DNA of 64,000 nucleotides from the NCBI RefSeq assembly GCF_017868775.1, contig NZ_CP053381.1, positions 3,348,001 to 3,412,000 of the forward strand. Direction: 5' to 3'. Made by a program: the position numbers and the translations under genes. Each line of letters opens with the position of its first letter. Positions within the stretch are counted from its first letter, which is position 1. Positions 9,809-20,154 of the stretch are shown here, one piece after another. Below the pieces are notes generated by a model. The model had not been told where the DNA came from and did not search any database. It worked only from the letters and a program-made list of their open reading frames with translations. The DNA comes from Billgrantia sulfidoxydans. GTDB lineage: Bacteria; Pseudomonadota; Gammaproteobacteria; Pseudomonadales; Halomonadaceae.

Positions 9809-12691
9809 ATGCTCACGCTACGCCCCGAGGATATCCACCTCGACTGTCAGGCGCCCGACTGGCGCGCCGCGCTGGACCAGGCCGCCGAGTCGCTGCACCA
9901 GGCGGGACTGACCTCGCCCGCCTATCGCGACGGCTTGTTCCAGCGCGAGACCCAATCCTCGACCTATCTCGGCAACGCCATCGCCATTCCCCATGGCACG
10001 CCCCAGAGCCGCGAACACGTGCGTACCACCGGCGTGCGCGTGCTGCAGTTTCCGGCCGGGGTCGAATGGCATGACGGCCAGCGCGTGCACGTGCTGGTCA
10101 GCATCGCGGCCCAGAGCGACGAGCATCTCGGCATCCTGCGCCAGCTCACCCATGTGCTCGACGACGACAGCGTCGGCCAGCGCCTGGCCGAAGCCCGCTC
10201 CGCCGCGGAAGTCGCCGCGCTGCTGTCGAAGGCGCAGGTGGAAGCGCGGCTGGACGCCGAGACCCTGTGCCTCGGGTTTCCCGCCCGCGACACCCGCGAG
10301 CTGGCCCTGGCCGGAGCCGCCCGCCTGCGCCAGCTCGGCTGCGTCGAGAATCGGTTCGTCGCCGAGATGGCCGAGCGAGAGCCGCTTCCACTCGGCCAGG
10401 GGCTGTGGCTGACCGCCAGCGAGCAGGGGGTGGAGAGTCCGGCGCTGGCCCTGGCCACCCCCGATACACGGCTGGCCAATGTCGGCGAAGAGGTAAAAGG
10501 CGTGTTCTGCCTGGCCGCCCAGGGCGACGCTCATCGCGGCCTGCTGGAGCGCATCCTGGCGCTGCTCGACAGCGGCGCCGCGGCCGAACTGCCCGGCGCC
10601 GACGCCGCCACCGTGCTGGCCCGGCTGGCGGGCGAGTCGGCTACGGCCCATACCCGGCTCGCTCGGGTGCTCAACGCCCACGGCCTGCATGCCCGCCCGG
10701 CCAAGCAGCTGGTGCAGGTCGCCCGGCAGCAGGGCCTGCCCATCCATGTGCGCCTGGCCGAAGGGGGCGGCGCCGCGGTGCCGGCCACCAGCCTGACCAA
10801 GGTGATCAACCTCGGCGCCCGGCGCGGCCAGCAGCTGGCCTTCTCCGCCGAGGGCGACAACGCCCGGGCGGCGCTCGACGCCGTCTGCCGGGCCGTGGCG
10901 GACGGCCTCGGCGAACAGGTCCTGCCCTTCGACGAGAGCCGCGAGCGCATCACGCCACAAGCGGACGAAGCCCCCGCCGAGCCGCTGCCCGACGATACCC
11001 CCCACCAGGGCGTGGCAGCCTCGCCGGGGCTCGCCATCGCTCCGGTCTTCGTGCTGCAGACACCGCGCTTCGACTACCCCCAGCATGCCGCCGATCCCGC
11101 CGGGCAGCAGCGCCGCCTGCAGGACGCCATCGCCGAGGGTGCAGCACAGCTCGAGGCGCTGGAGCGCGAAGCCCGCGGCGGCGAGGTGGCCCAGATCCTC
11201 TCCATGCACGAGGAGATGCTGCGCGACCCCGAGCTGTTCGAGGCGGCCCGCGAGGGCATCCAGGACGGCCGCTCCGCCGAGGCTGCCTGGTGGGAAGCCA
11301 TCGAGACCGCCGCCCACGCCCAGGAGATGCTCGCCGACCGGCTGCTGGCCGAGCGCGCCGCCGACCTGCGCGACGTCGGCCGCCGCGTGCTCGGTGTCCT
11401 GTGCGAGGTAAAGCTGCCCGAGCCGCCGGAAACGCCCTACATCCTGGTCACCGACGACATCGGCCCCTCCGACGTGGCGCGCCTCGACACGCGCCGGGTG
11501 CGTGGCCTGCTCACCGCCCGCGGCGGTGCCACCGCGCACAGCGCGATCCTGGCCCGGGCGCTGGGCATCCCCGCGGTGGTGGGCGCCGGCGAGCGCGTGC
11601 TGACGCTGGCAGGCGGCGGGGAGCTGATCCTCGACGGCGAGCGCGGCCGGGTGATCCCGGCGCCCTCCGCCGAGCGCCGCGCGGCCGCCGAGCAGCGCCT
11701 GGCCGAGCGCCAGCAGCGCGAAGCCGAGGCGTGGGAGGCGCGCTTCGAGGAGGCGCGTACCCGCGACGGTCACCGCGTCGAAGTGGCCGCCAACCTGGGC
11801 AATACCGCCCATGCCGCCGATGCCGTGGAGCGCGGCGCCGAGGGCGTCGGCCTGCTGCGCACCGAATTCCTGTTCATGGCCCATGCCCAGGAGCCGGACC
11901 TCGACACCCAGGTCGGTGAGTACCGCGAGGCGCTCGAGGCCCTCGGCGGCCGCCCGCTGGTGGCCCGCACCCTGGACGTGGGCGGCGACAAGCCGCTGCC
12001 CTACTGGCCGGTGCCCCGCGAGGACAATCCCTTCCTCGGCCTGCGCGGCATCCGCCTGTCCCTGACCCGCCCCGAGGTGCTCGAGACCCAGCTGCGCGCG
12101 CTGCTGATGGCGGCCGCACCCGCACCGGAGCAGGCGCCGAGGCCGCTGCGCATCATGCTGCCGATGATCAAGGACATCGCCGAGTTCCGCGCGGCACGCG
12201 CCATCCTCGACCGCCTGCTCGACGAGATCCCCGCCGCCGATCGGGCCACCGACGTACAGCTCGGCGTGATGATCGAGGTACCCTCGGCCGCCCTGCTGGC
12301 ACCGACGCTGGCCGCCGAGGTCGACTTCTTCTCGGTGGGCACCAACGACCTGACCCAGTACACGCTGGCCATTGACCGCGATCACCCCGCCCTCTCGGCC
12401 CAGGCCGACGGCCTGCACCCGGCGGTGCTGCGCCTGATCGAGATGACCGTGGCGGCGGCCCATGCCCATGGCAAGTGGGTCGGCGTGTGCGGCGAGCTGG
12501 CCAGCGACACCCTGGCCGTGCCGGTGCTGGTCGGGCTCGGCGTCGACGAACTCTCGGTCAGCGCGCGCCAGGTACCGCTGGTCAAGGCGCGGCTGCGCGA
12601 GTTCGACCTCGCCGAAGCCCGCGCCCAGGCCGAGCTGGCGCTGGCCCAGGCCACCAGCGAGGCGGTCCGCGACGCCCTGGAGGTACGCTGA
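9809..12691 (+). CDS. fruB: Fructose PTS multiphosphoryl transfer protein (EIIA-HPr-EI fusion)
   Basis: Carries phosphate from phosphoenolpyruvate to the fructose permease in one 960-residue cytosolic chain. The EIIA-Fru domain (about 1-145) has His62 in an IPHGT motif. HPr (about 284-370) has the active His294 in GLHARPA. Enzyme I (about 395-950) has the swivelling His577 in GGATAHSAILARA and PEP-binding blocks such as RTEFLFM and GTNDLTQY. This arrangement is the one known from Pseudomonas FruB, with no separate EI or HPr needed. The stop overlaps the fruK start by one base (TGATG). Two Cra-like sites precede the gene. Confidence 0.96.
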   Translation: MLTLRPEDIHLDCQAPDWRAALDQAAESLHQAGLTSPAYRDGLFQRETQSSTYLGNAIAIPHGTPQSREHVRTTGVRVLQFPAGVEWHDGQRVHVLVSIAAQSDEHLGILRQLTHVLDDDSVGQRLAEARSAAEVAALLSKAQVEARLDAETLCLGFPARDTRELALAGAARLRQLGCVENRFVAEMAEREPLPLGQGLWLTASEQGVESPALALATPDTRLANVGEEVKGVFCLAAQGDAHRGLLERILALLDSGAAAELPGADAATVLARLAGESATAHTRLARVLNAHGLHARPAKQLVQVARQQGLPIHVRLAEGGGAAVPATSLTKVINLGARRGQQLAFSAEGDNARAALDAVCRAVADGLGEQVLPFDESRERITPQADEAPAEPLPDDTPHQGVAASPGLAIAPVFVLQTPRFDYPQHAADPAGQQRRLQDAIAEGAAQLEALEREARGGEVAQILSMHEEMLRDPELFEAAREGIQDGRSAEAAWWEAIETAAHAQEMLADRLLAERAADLRDVGRRVLGVLCEVKLPEPPETPYILVTDDIGPSDVARLDTRRVRGLLTARGGATAHSAILARALGIPAVVGAGERVLTLAGGGELILDGERGRVIPAPSAERRAAAEQRLAERQQREAEAWEARFEEARTRDGHRVEVAANLGNTAHAADAVERGAEGVGLLRTEFLFMAHAQEPDLDTQVGEYREALEALGGRPLVARTLDVGGDKPLPYWPVPREDNPFLGLRGIRLSLTRPEVLETQLRALLMAAAPAPEQAPRPLRIMLPMIKDIAEFRAARAILDRLLDEIPAADRATDVQLGVMIEVPSAALLAPTLAAEVDFFSVGTNDLTQYTLAIDRDHPALSAQADGLHPAVLRLIEMTVAAAHAHGKWVGVCGELASDTLAVPVLVGLGVDELSVSARQVPLVKARLREFDLAEARAQAELALAQATSEAVRDALEVR

Positions 12692-13665
12692 TGGCCCGCG
12701 TGCTCTGCCTGACGCTCAATCCCGCGCTGGATCTTTCCGTGAGCCTGGAACGGCTGACGCCGGGCGCGGTCAACCGCACCCGCGAGACCCACCTGACGGC
12801 AGCCGGCAAGGGCGTCAACGTGGCCCGGGTGCTGGCCGATCTCGGCCACGACGTCACCGTGTCGGGCTTTCTCGGCGCCGACAACGACGGTCCCTTCCTG
12901 CGCGCCTTCGAGGCCATGGGCGTGGAGGACGCCTTCCTGCGCGTACCCGGTGAGACCCGTATCAACGCCAAGCTCGCCGAGGCCGACGGCCGGGTCACCG
13001 ACATCAACGGACCCGGCGTGGCCATCGATGCCGCCGCCTGGCAGCGCCTGCTCGACGGGCTCGATACGCGCATCGACGATCCGCGACGCCGGCCCGACGC
13101 CGTGGTCATCGCCGGCAGCCTGCCACCCGGCGTGGCGCCGACCGATCTCGCCGGGCTGATCGCCCGCCTGCGCGGTGCCGGGCTGCCGGTATGGGTCGAT
13201 ACCAGCGGCGAGGCGCTGACCCGGGCCATCGAGGCGCGTACCACCGCGGTCAAGCCCAACGAGCAGGAGCTCGCCGCCTGGGCCGGCGAGAGCCTGGAGA
13301 GCGCCGAGGCACGGCTCAAGGCGGCACTGCGCCTCTATGCCGCCGGCATCGAGGAGGCCGTGATCTCCGCCGGCCCCGCCGGCGTGCTGTGGGTCAGCCG
13401 CCGCGGCGCCTGGCAGGCCATGCCGCCGCGCCTGGCGGTGGCCAGCACCGTGGGCGCCGGCGATACCCTGCTCGCCGCCCTGCTGCACGGTGTGCTCTCG
13501 GGCCACCCGCCCGACCAGGCCCTGCGCCTGGCCACCGCCCTTTCCGCCGAATCGGTTCGTCACCTGGGCGTGGGCAACCTCCACGCCGACGACTTTCCGC
13601 AACTCCAACAACAGACCCGCGTACGGCGCCTCAACGACGTCGACGCAGGGGGAGCCCTCGCATGA
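12691..13665 (+). CDS. fruK: 1-phosphofructokinase
   Basis: Phosphorylates fructose 1-phosphate, the product of PTS uptake, to fructose 1,6-bisphosphate. The 324-residue PfkB-family protein begins with LTLNPALD, typical of FruK/LacC enzymes, and has AAGKGVNVARVL at about 37-48 and the catalytic VGAGDT motif with Asp258. The ATG at 12691 shares its first base with the fruB stop and is preceded by GGAGG. The stop overlaps fruA in ATGA. Position between fruB and fruA makes the assignment secure. Confidence 0.96.
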   Translation: MARVLCLTLNPALDLSVSLERLTPGAVNRTRETHLTAAGKGVNVARVLADLGHDVTVSGFLGADNDGPFLRAFEAMGVEDAFLRVPGETRINAKLAEADGRVTDINGPGVAIDAAAWQRLLDGLDTRIDDPRRRPDAVVIAGSLPPGVAPTDLAGLIARLRGAGLPVWVDTSGEALTRAIEARTTAVKPNEQELAAWAGESLESAEARLKAALRLYAAGIEEAVISAGPAGVLWVSRRGAWQAMPPRLAVASTVGAGDTLLAALLHGVLSGHPPDQALRLATALSAESVRHLGVGNLHADDFPQLQQQTRVRRLNDVDAGGALA

Positions 13666-15407
13666 ACGTGATCATCGTTACCGCATGCCCCAGTGGCATG
13701 GCCACCACTTTCCTCGCCGCCCGTCGCCTGGAGCAGGCCGCCCGTCGGCTGGGTTGGCAGGCCAGCGTCGAGATGCACAGCCAGCTCGAAGCCGTCGAGC
13801 CCGTCCCGGCCGAGGCCATTGCTGCAGCCGACCTGATCGTGATCGCCGCCGACCAGGTCCCCGCCGCCGAACGCTTTGCCGGCAAGCGCCTGTTCCAGGC
13901 AAGCACCGACGAGGCACTGCCCGACCCCCAAGCCTTCCTCGAGCGCGCTCGGCGCGAGGCTTCCGATTACACACCGCCTGCCACGATGGCAACCGTAAGT
14001 GCCACGCCCAAGGCCGGCGGCAGCAGCATCGTCGCCGTGACCGCCTGCCCCACCGGCGTGGCCCATACGTTCATGGCCGCCGAGGCATTGAGCGAAGCGG
14101 GCAAGGCGCTAGGGCATGCGATCCGCGTGGAGACCCAGGGCTCCGTCGGCGCCCAGGACAAGCTCACCGATGAAGAGATCGCCGCGGCCGAAGTGGTGAT
14201 ACTCGCCTGCGACATCGAGGTCGATCCGACCCGCTTCGCCGGCAAGCGCATCTATCGCACCTCCACCGGCAATGCGCTCAAGAAGCCGCGTCCCACCATC
14301 GAGGCGGCGCTGGCCGAGGCCGAGGTGGAGGACGCCGCCGGCGCCACGCGTCGCAGCGAGGCGAAGAAGAGCCTCAAGGAGAAGGGCGTCTACAAGCACC
14401 TGCTCACCGGCGTCTCCTTCATGCTGCCCATGGTGGTGGCCGGCGGTCTGCTGATCGCGCTCTCCTTCGTCTTCGGCATCGAGGCCTTCGAGCAGGAGGG
14501 CACGCTCGCCGCGGCGCTGATGCAGATCGGTGGCGGCACGGCCTTCGCCCTGATGATCCCGGTGCTGGCCGGCTACATCGCCTATTCCATCGCCGACCGG
14601 CCGGGCATCGCCCCGGGCATGATCGGCGGCATGCTGGCGGCGGAGATCGGTGCCGGCTTCATCGGCGGCATCCTCGCCGGCTTCCTGGCCGGCTACGTGG
14701 CGCTGGCGGTGACCCGCCACGTGCGGCTGCCGTCGAGCGTCGAGTCGCTCAAGCCGATCCTGATCATTCCGCTGATCGCCAGCCTGGTCACCGGCCTGAC
14801 CATGATCTACGTGATCGGCGAGCCGGTGGCGGCGATATTGGCTGGCCTGACCAGCTTCCTCGCGGCCATGGACTCGACCAACGCGGTGCTGCTCGGCATC
14901 CTGCTCGGCGCCATGATGTGCTTCGACCTGGGCGGACCGGTCAACAAGGCCGCCTACACCTTCGGCGTCGGCCTGCTCTCGACCCAGACCTACGCACCGA
15001 TGGCGGCGATCATGGCCGCCGGCATGGTCCCGGCCATCGGCATGGGGATCGCCAGCTTCGTCGCCCGCCACAAGTTCTCCGAGCCGGAGCGCGAGGCGGG
15101 CAAGGCGTCGTTCGTGCTGGGGCTGTGCTTCATCAGCGAGGGCGCCATCCCCTTCGCCGCCAAGGATCCGCTGCGGGTGATCCCGGCCTGCATGCTGGGC
15201 GGGGCCATCACCGGCGCCCTCTCCATGCTGGTCGGCGCGCAGCTGATGGCGCCCCATGGCGGCATCTTCGTGCTGCTGATTCCCAATGCCATCACCCCGG
15301 TGTTGCTCTACCTCGGCGCCATTGTCGCCGGTTCGCTGATCACCGGCCTGGGCTACGCCGCGATCAAGCGCGGCGCCGCCCCGGTGGCCGTCGCCGCCAA
15401 CGCCTGA
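13662..15407 (+). CDS. fruA: Fructose-specific PTS enzyme IIBC
   Basis: Inner-membrane permease that takes up and phosphorylates fructose at C1. The 581 residues comprise an EIIB' domain (about 1-105) with CPSGMATT at Cys10, a second EIIB domain (about 122-220) with CPTGVAHT at Cys129, the canonical phospho-acceptor, and a membrane EIIC domain from about 245 to 575 with roughly nine to ten hydrophobic segments. The start overlaps the fruK stop (ATGA). A long hairpin follows the gene at 15431-15468. All three PTS fructose genes are present, so the operon looks complete. Confidence 0.96.
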   Translation: MNVIIVTACPSGMATTFLAARRLEQAARRLGWQASVEMHSQLEAVEPVPAEAIAAADLIVIAADQVPAAERFAGKRLFQASTDEALPDPQAFLERARREASDYTPPATMATVSATPKAGGSSIVAVTACPTGVAHTFMAAEALSEAGKALGHAIRVETQGSVGAQDKLTDEEIAAAEVVILACDIEVDPTRFAGKRIYRTSTGNALKKPRPTIEAALAEAEVEDAAGATRRSEAKKSLKEKGVYKHLLTGVSFMLPMVVAGGLLIALSFVFGIEAFEQEGTLAAALMQIGGGTAFALMIPVLAGYIAYSIADRPGIAPGMIGGMLAAEIGAGFIGGILAGFLAGYVALAVTRHVRLPSSVESLKPILIIPLIASLVTGLTMIYVIGEPVAAILAGLTSFLAAMDSTNAVLLGILLGAMMCFDLGGPVNKAAYTFGVGLLSTQTYAPMAAIMAAGMVPAIGMGIASFVARHKFSEPEREAGKASFVLGLCFISEGAIPFAAKDPLRVIPACMLGGAITGALSMLVGAQLMAPHGGIFVLLIPNAITPVLLYLGAIVAGSLITGLGYAAIKRGAAPVAVAANA

Positions 15408-15430
15408 TACCTACCTGACAGGCGTTCCAG

Positions 15431-15468
15431 CGCTGGTGCATGCCGCCCAAGGGCGACATGCACCAGCG
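15431..15468 (+). terminator. Hairpin after fruA, possible terminator
   Basis: A perfect 12-bp stem (CGCTGGTGCATG at 15431-15442 pairing with 15457-15468), with further GCCC/GGGC pairing inside the loop. It begins 23 bp after the fruA stop. There is no long U tract after it (CATTTCC), so termination may be weak or the hairpin may protect the 3' end. Confidence 0.6.
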
Positions 15469-15510
15469 CATTTCCTCAGGCACCACCGATCGCCCCCTCA
15501 GGCGACAGAC

Positions 15511-15537
15511 AAAAAAAGCCCGGCCGCGAGGCCGGGC
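15511..15537 (-). terminator. Rho-independent terminator of the zwf-pgl-eda operon
   Basis: Read on the minus strand, GCCCGGCC pairs with GGCCGGGC across a four-base loop, followed by seven T residues (plus-strand 15511-15517). It lies 55 bp after the eda stop, a textbook intrinsic terminator. Confidence 0.9.
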
Positions 15538-15592
15538 GCAATGACAGCCACTGGCTGCCGAGAGAGCACGAGAAAGCGATCAGCGAAGCCGT

Positions 15593-16255
15593 TCAGTGAT
15601 GAAAGCGCTGGGCGGCTTCCTTGGCGAGCTGGCGGATGCCGTTCCAGTCTTCGGCATCGACCAGCGACTTCGGCGTCAGCCAGGACCCCCCCACGCACAT
15701 CACGTTCTTCAGCGCCAGGTAGTCCTCGGCGTTGTCGAGGGTGATGCCGCCGGTGGGGCAGAAGCGTGCCTCGGGAATCGGGCCGGCAAAGGCCTTCAGC
15801 GCCTTGACGCCGCCGCTGGCCTCGGCAGGGAAGAACTTGAAGCGGCGGTAGCCGTACTGCCAGCCGGTCATCAGTTCGGAGACGGTGGCCACGCCGGGAA
15901 GCATCGGTACCGGGCTGCTGACGCCGTAGCGATAGAGCGCCTCGGTGGTGCCCGGCGTGACGACGAAATCGGCACCCACCTGCTCGCTCTGGCGATACTG
16001 GGCCGGGGTCAGCACGGTGCCCACGCCGATGCTGGCCTGGGGCAAGGCCTCCTTCAAGCGGCGCACCGCCTCCAGCGCGCAGTCGGTGCGCAGGGTCACT
16101 TCGAGTACCGTGAGCCCGCCCTCGACCAGGGCGCGGCCCAGCGGCACGGCGTCCTCCACCCGCTCGATGGCCAGCACCGGGATGACCTCGGCCTTGAGGC
16201 AGATGCTGTCGAGTTCGGTGATACGCGTGGACGGCAGCTGTTTGTCGATGGTCAT
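15593..16255 (-). CDS. eda: KDPG aldolase (2-dehydro-3-deoxy-phosphogluconate aldolase)
   Basis: Cleaves 2-keto-3-deoxy-6-phosphogluconate to pyruvate and glyceraldehyde 3-phosphate, completing the Entner-Doudoroff pathway. The 220-residue class I aldolase has Glu52 in LEVTLRT, the substrate loop VTPGTT at about 99-104, and the Schiff-base Lys140 in FKFFPAEASGG. The ATG at 16255 is preferred over an upstream in-frame TTG because GGAG lies 8 bases before it. It is the last gene after zwf and pgl, 15 bp beyond the pgl stop, and ends in a strong terminator. Confidence 0.96.
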   Translation of the reverse strand: MTIDKQLPSTRITELDSICLKAEVIPVLAIERVEDAVPLGRALVEGGLTVLEVTLRTDCALEAVRRLKEALPQASIGVGTVLTPAQYRQSEQVGADFVVTPGTTEALYRYGVSSPVPMLPGVATVSELMTGWQYGYRRFKFFPAEASGGVKALKAFAGPIPEARFCPTGGITLDNAEDYLALKNVMCVGGSWLTPKSLVDAEDWNGIRQLAKEAAQRFHH

Positions 16256-16270
16256 GAGCAAGACTCCAGT

Positions 16271-16948
16271 TCAGGGGGCCCAGTAGACGGCCAGCGGGCA
16301 GGAAAGAAAGGCGCGGATCGGCAGTTCGCGCAGGTCGTCGCCGGACAGGGCGCGGGCCAGCACGCTGCGCTTGTCGTCGCCGGTGATGTAGAGCACGTGA
16401 CGTCGCGCCTGGTGCAGCCGGTCGGCGCTCAGGGAAATGCGTGCCTGGGGCTGGCTCGGCGTGCGCGCGGCCAGCACCGGGGCGTCGGTGGTGAGCCCCA
16501 GCTCCAGCTCGCGACTGTCGGGAAACAGCGAGGCGGTATGTCCGTCGCCGCCCATGCCCAGCACCACCAGGCTGGCCGGCCAGGCCAGCGCCTCGATGCG
16601 CCGGGTGACCGCCTCGACGCCCTGCTCGGGGGTCTCGTCATCGGTGGTCAGCGAGACGAAGCTGGCCGCCGCCGCCCGGTCCTGCAGCAGGTGGCGCCGT
16701 ACCAGCAGGGCATTGCTCGCCGCGTCGGTCTCGCTCACCCAGCGCTCGTCGGCCAGGGTCACGTCGACCCGCTCCCAGGGCAGCTCCTGCCGAGACAGGG
16801 CCTGGAAGTAAGGCACCGGGGTCGAGCCGCCGGATACCACCAGCAGGGCCCGCTCCTGCTGCGCCAGGTCCTGGCGCAGCGCTTCACAGGTGGCTTCGGC
16901 GAGCTGCGCGGCGAGCTGTTGGCGCGGCTCGGCTGCAAGATCGGTCAT
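16271..16948 (-). CDS. pgl: 6-phosphogluconolactonase
   Basis: Hydrolyses 6-phosphogluconolactone made by Zwf. The 225-residue protein is of the NagB/DevB-like fold: LVVSGGSTP at 36-44, LADERWV at 65-71 and LGMGGDGHTASLFP around 128-141 are the conserved blocks. The ATG at 16948 is one base from the zwf stop, so it is coupled to zwf. An in-frame upstream ATG at 16978 would overlap zwf by 29 bases and is less likely. Confidence 0.95.
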   Translation of the reverse strand: MTDLAAEPRQQLAAQLAEATCEALRQDLAQQERALLVVSGGSTPVPYFQALSRQELPWERVDVTLADERWVSETDAASNALLVRRHLLQDRAAAASFVSLTTDDETPEQGVEAVTRRIEALAWPASLVVLGMGGDGHTASLFPDSRELELGLTTDAPVLAARTPSQPQARISLSADRLHQARRHVLYITGDDKRSVLARALSGDDLRELPIRAFLSCPLAVYWAP

Positions 16949-16949
16949 G

Positions 16950-18458
<1,509 letters not shown>

Positions 18459-18476
18459 GTCCGCCCCCATTTGGTT

Positions 18477-18487
18477 AATTTACACAA
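18477..18487 (-). promoter_or_regulatory. TTGTGTAAATT element upstream of zwf
   Basis: On the zwf coding strand this 11-base string is identical to the one at 2808-2818 in front of edd. It lies 18 bp before the chosen zwf start, so a bound protein would block the 5' end of the transcript. Regulator unproven; HexR is the obvious candidate. Confidence 0.45.
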
Positions 18488-18525
18488 AAAATACGTAAAA
18501 ACAGCCTGTCTATCAACCAATATTT

Positions 18526-18537
18526 TGTAATATTACG
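18526..18537. promoter_or_regulatory. Palindrome between zwf and hexR
   Basis: TGTAATATTACG has a perfect 10-bp palindromic core GTAATATTAC and resembles the 12-bp palindrome TGTAAATTTACA before edd. It sits in the 196-bp divergent region and could act on either promoter. Confidence 0.45.
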
Positions 18538-18611
18538 CTCATGATCGGTATTCCCGATAGCTCGGTTCGCGCCTGACCGCGACTCCGCGATAGGATAGCC
18601 GTCGTTCATGT

Positions 18612-18626
18612 TGTTAAATCACTACA
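18612..18626 (+). promoter_or_regulatory. HexR-like box upstream of hexR
   Basis: TGTTAAATCACTACA fits the HexR pattern TGTARTWWWAYTACA at 12 of 15 positions, with an intact right half ACTACA. It ends 28 bp before the hexR start, which would allow autoregulation. Confidence 0.5.
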
Positions 18627-18654
18627 TTATCAGCTTGAGAGAGTCCCTTCAGCC

Positions 18655-19512
18655 ATGGCCCATCACGACCTGCTGCAACGAATCCGTCAACGCCTCGAGG
18701 AGCTCAACCGCTCCGAGCGCAAGGTAGCAGACGTCATCCTGGCCGATCCGGCCCGGGCCACCGGCCTGAGCATCGCCAGCCTGGCCCAGGCGGCGTCGGT
18801 CAGTGAACCCACGGTCAACCGCTTCTGCCGCAGCTTCAATGCCAAGGGCTATCCCGATTTCAAGATCAAGCTAGCCCAGAGCCTGGCTGGCGGCACGCCC
18901 TACGTCAGCCAGTCGGTGGAGCCCGGCGATGCGGCGGTGGACTACACGCGCAAGATCTTCGGCGCCACCATCGCCGCCCTTGACGAAGCCAGCCGCACCC
19001 TCGACCCGGACCGCATCGAGCGGATGGTGGACTACCTGATCCAGGCCAAGCAGATCCACTTCTTCGGCCTGGGCGCCTCCGGCGCCGTGGCCCAGGATGC
19101 CCAGCACAAATTCTTTCGTTTCAACCTGCCGGTCACCTCCTACGTCGACGTGCTGATGCAGCGCATGATCGCCTCGGCCTGCCACACCGGTGACGTCGTG
19201 GTGGTCATTTCGTGGACCGGCCGTACCCGCGAGCTGGTCGACATCGCGCGCCTGGCGCGCGAGAGCGGCGCCGTGGTGCTGGGCATCACCGCGCCCGGAT
19301 CGCCGTTGGCCGCGGAGTGCACCGAGACGCTCGAGGTGCCCACGCCGGAGGACACCGACGTCTACATGCCGATGACCTCGCGCATGATCCAACTCACCCT
19401 GATCGACGTGCTGGCCACCGGCGTCACCCTGCGCCGCGGCGAGGACTTCCTGCCCCACCTGAAGAAGATCAAGGATAGCCTGCGCGACACCCGCTACCCG
19501 CCCCGCGGCTGA
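18655..19512 (+). CDS. hexR: HexR, RpiR-family regulator of hexose metabolism
   Basis: Transcriptional regulator of central carbon genes; in Pseudomonas and relatives HexR binds zwf and edd promoters and is released by KDPG. The 285 residues contain an N-terminal RpiR helix-turn-helix (about 1-78, with [24 protein letters not shown] spread over about 38-62) and a C-terminal SIS sugar-phosphate domain (about 115-255, with [17 protein letters not shown] and [16 protein letters not shown]). The gene is divergent from zwf-pgl-eda, the usual HexR arrangement. Its stop is 21 bp from that of the convergent dgoA. Confidence 0.93.
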   Translation: MAHHDLLQRIRQRLEELNRSERKVADVILADPARATGLSIASLAQAASVSEPTVNRFCRSFNAKGYPDFKIKLAQSLAGGTPYVSQSVEPGDAAVDYTRKIFGATIAALDEASRTLDPDRIERMVDYLIQAKQIHFFGLGASGAVAQDAQHKFFRFNLPVTSYVDVLMQRMIASACHTGDVVVVISWTGRTRELVDIARLARESGAVVLGITAPGSPLAAECTETLEVPTPEDTDVYMPMTSRMIQLTLIDVLATGVTLRRGEDFLPHLKKIKDSLRDTRYPPRG

Positions 19513-19533
19513 ACGCCGCGTGACGCCACTGCA

Positions 19534-20154
19534 TCATCTGGCCCCAGCCTCGCTACCGGCGGCCTGCCAGGCCGCCACCAGCGCCCGCGCCTGCCGGCAC
19601 ACCTGTTCGGGCGACTGCCCGGGGCGATAGAGGGCACTGCCCAGGCCGGCACCGTCCACACCGGCGGCACGCCAGGCGGCGAACTCCTCCGCACCGATGC
19701 CCCCCACGGCATAGAGCCGGGTGCCGCCGGGCAGCACCGCGCGCAGCGCCTTCATGCCCTCTACTCCCACCTGCACGGCAGGAAACAGCTTCAGCCCCGT
19801 GGCACCGGCCTCCAGGGCATCGAACGCCTCCGACGGCGTCAGCACGCCGGGCCAGCTCTGCAGGCCCAGCCGTCGGGTCTCCTCGATCACCGCGGGGCGG
19901 CAGTTGGGTGACACCACCAGGCGGCCGCCGGCGGCATGCACTTCACGCACCTGGTCCGGGCTGAGCACCGTGCCGGCCCCCACCGCGGCGCGGTCACCCA
20001 GTGCCGCGGCCAGGCGGCGGATGCTGTCGAGCGGATCGGGGGAGTTGAGCGGGACTTCCAGCGTCGTGATGCCGGCGGCGAGGACGGCCTCGCCCACCGC
20101 CACCGCCTCGTCGGGGGTGATGCCGCGAAGGATACCGATCAGGGGCAGGGTCAT
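19534..20154 (-). CDS. dgoA: 2-dehydro-3-deoxy-6-phosphogalactonate aldolase
   Basis: Last step of the De Ley-Doudoroff route: cleavage of KDPGal to pyruvate and glyceraldehyde 3-phosphate. The 206-residue class I aldolase has Glu33 in TLEVPLNSPD, VGAGTVL at 58-64 and Schiff-base Lys122 in GLKLFPA. It differs from eda in this window by the NSPD and SPNCRP segments typical of DgoA. The ATG at 20154 overlaps the dgoK stop (ATGA) and has GGAG 9 bases upstream; an ATG at 20166 is less likely. Gene order dgoR-dgoD-dgoK-dgoA supports the substrate. Confidence 0.94.
   Translation of the reverse strand: MTLPLIGILRGITPDEAVAVGEAVLAAGITTLEVPLNSPDPLDSIRRLAAALGDRAAVGAGTVLSPDQVREVHAAGGRLVVSPNCRPAVIEETRRLGLQSWPGVLTPSEAFDALEAGATGLKLFPAVQVGVEGMKALRAVLPGGTRLYAVGGIGAEEFAAWRAAGVDGAGLGSALYRPGQSPEQVCRQARALVAAWQAAGSEAGAR

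Noticed and set aside
9818..12469. 883-residue open frame antisense to fruB
   Set aside because: All PTS phosphorylation motifs are on the plus strand; the reverse product is low-complexity and unlike any family.
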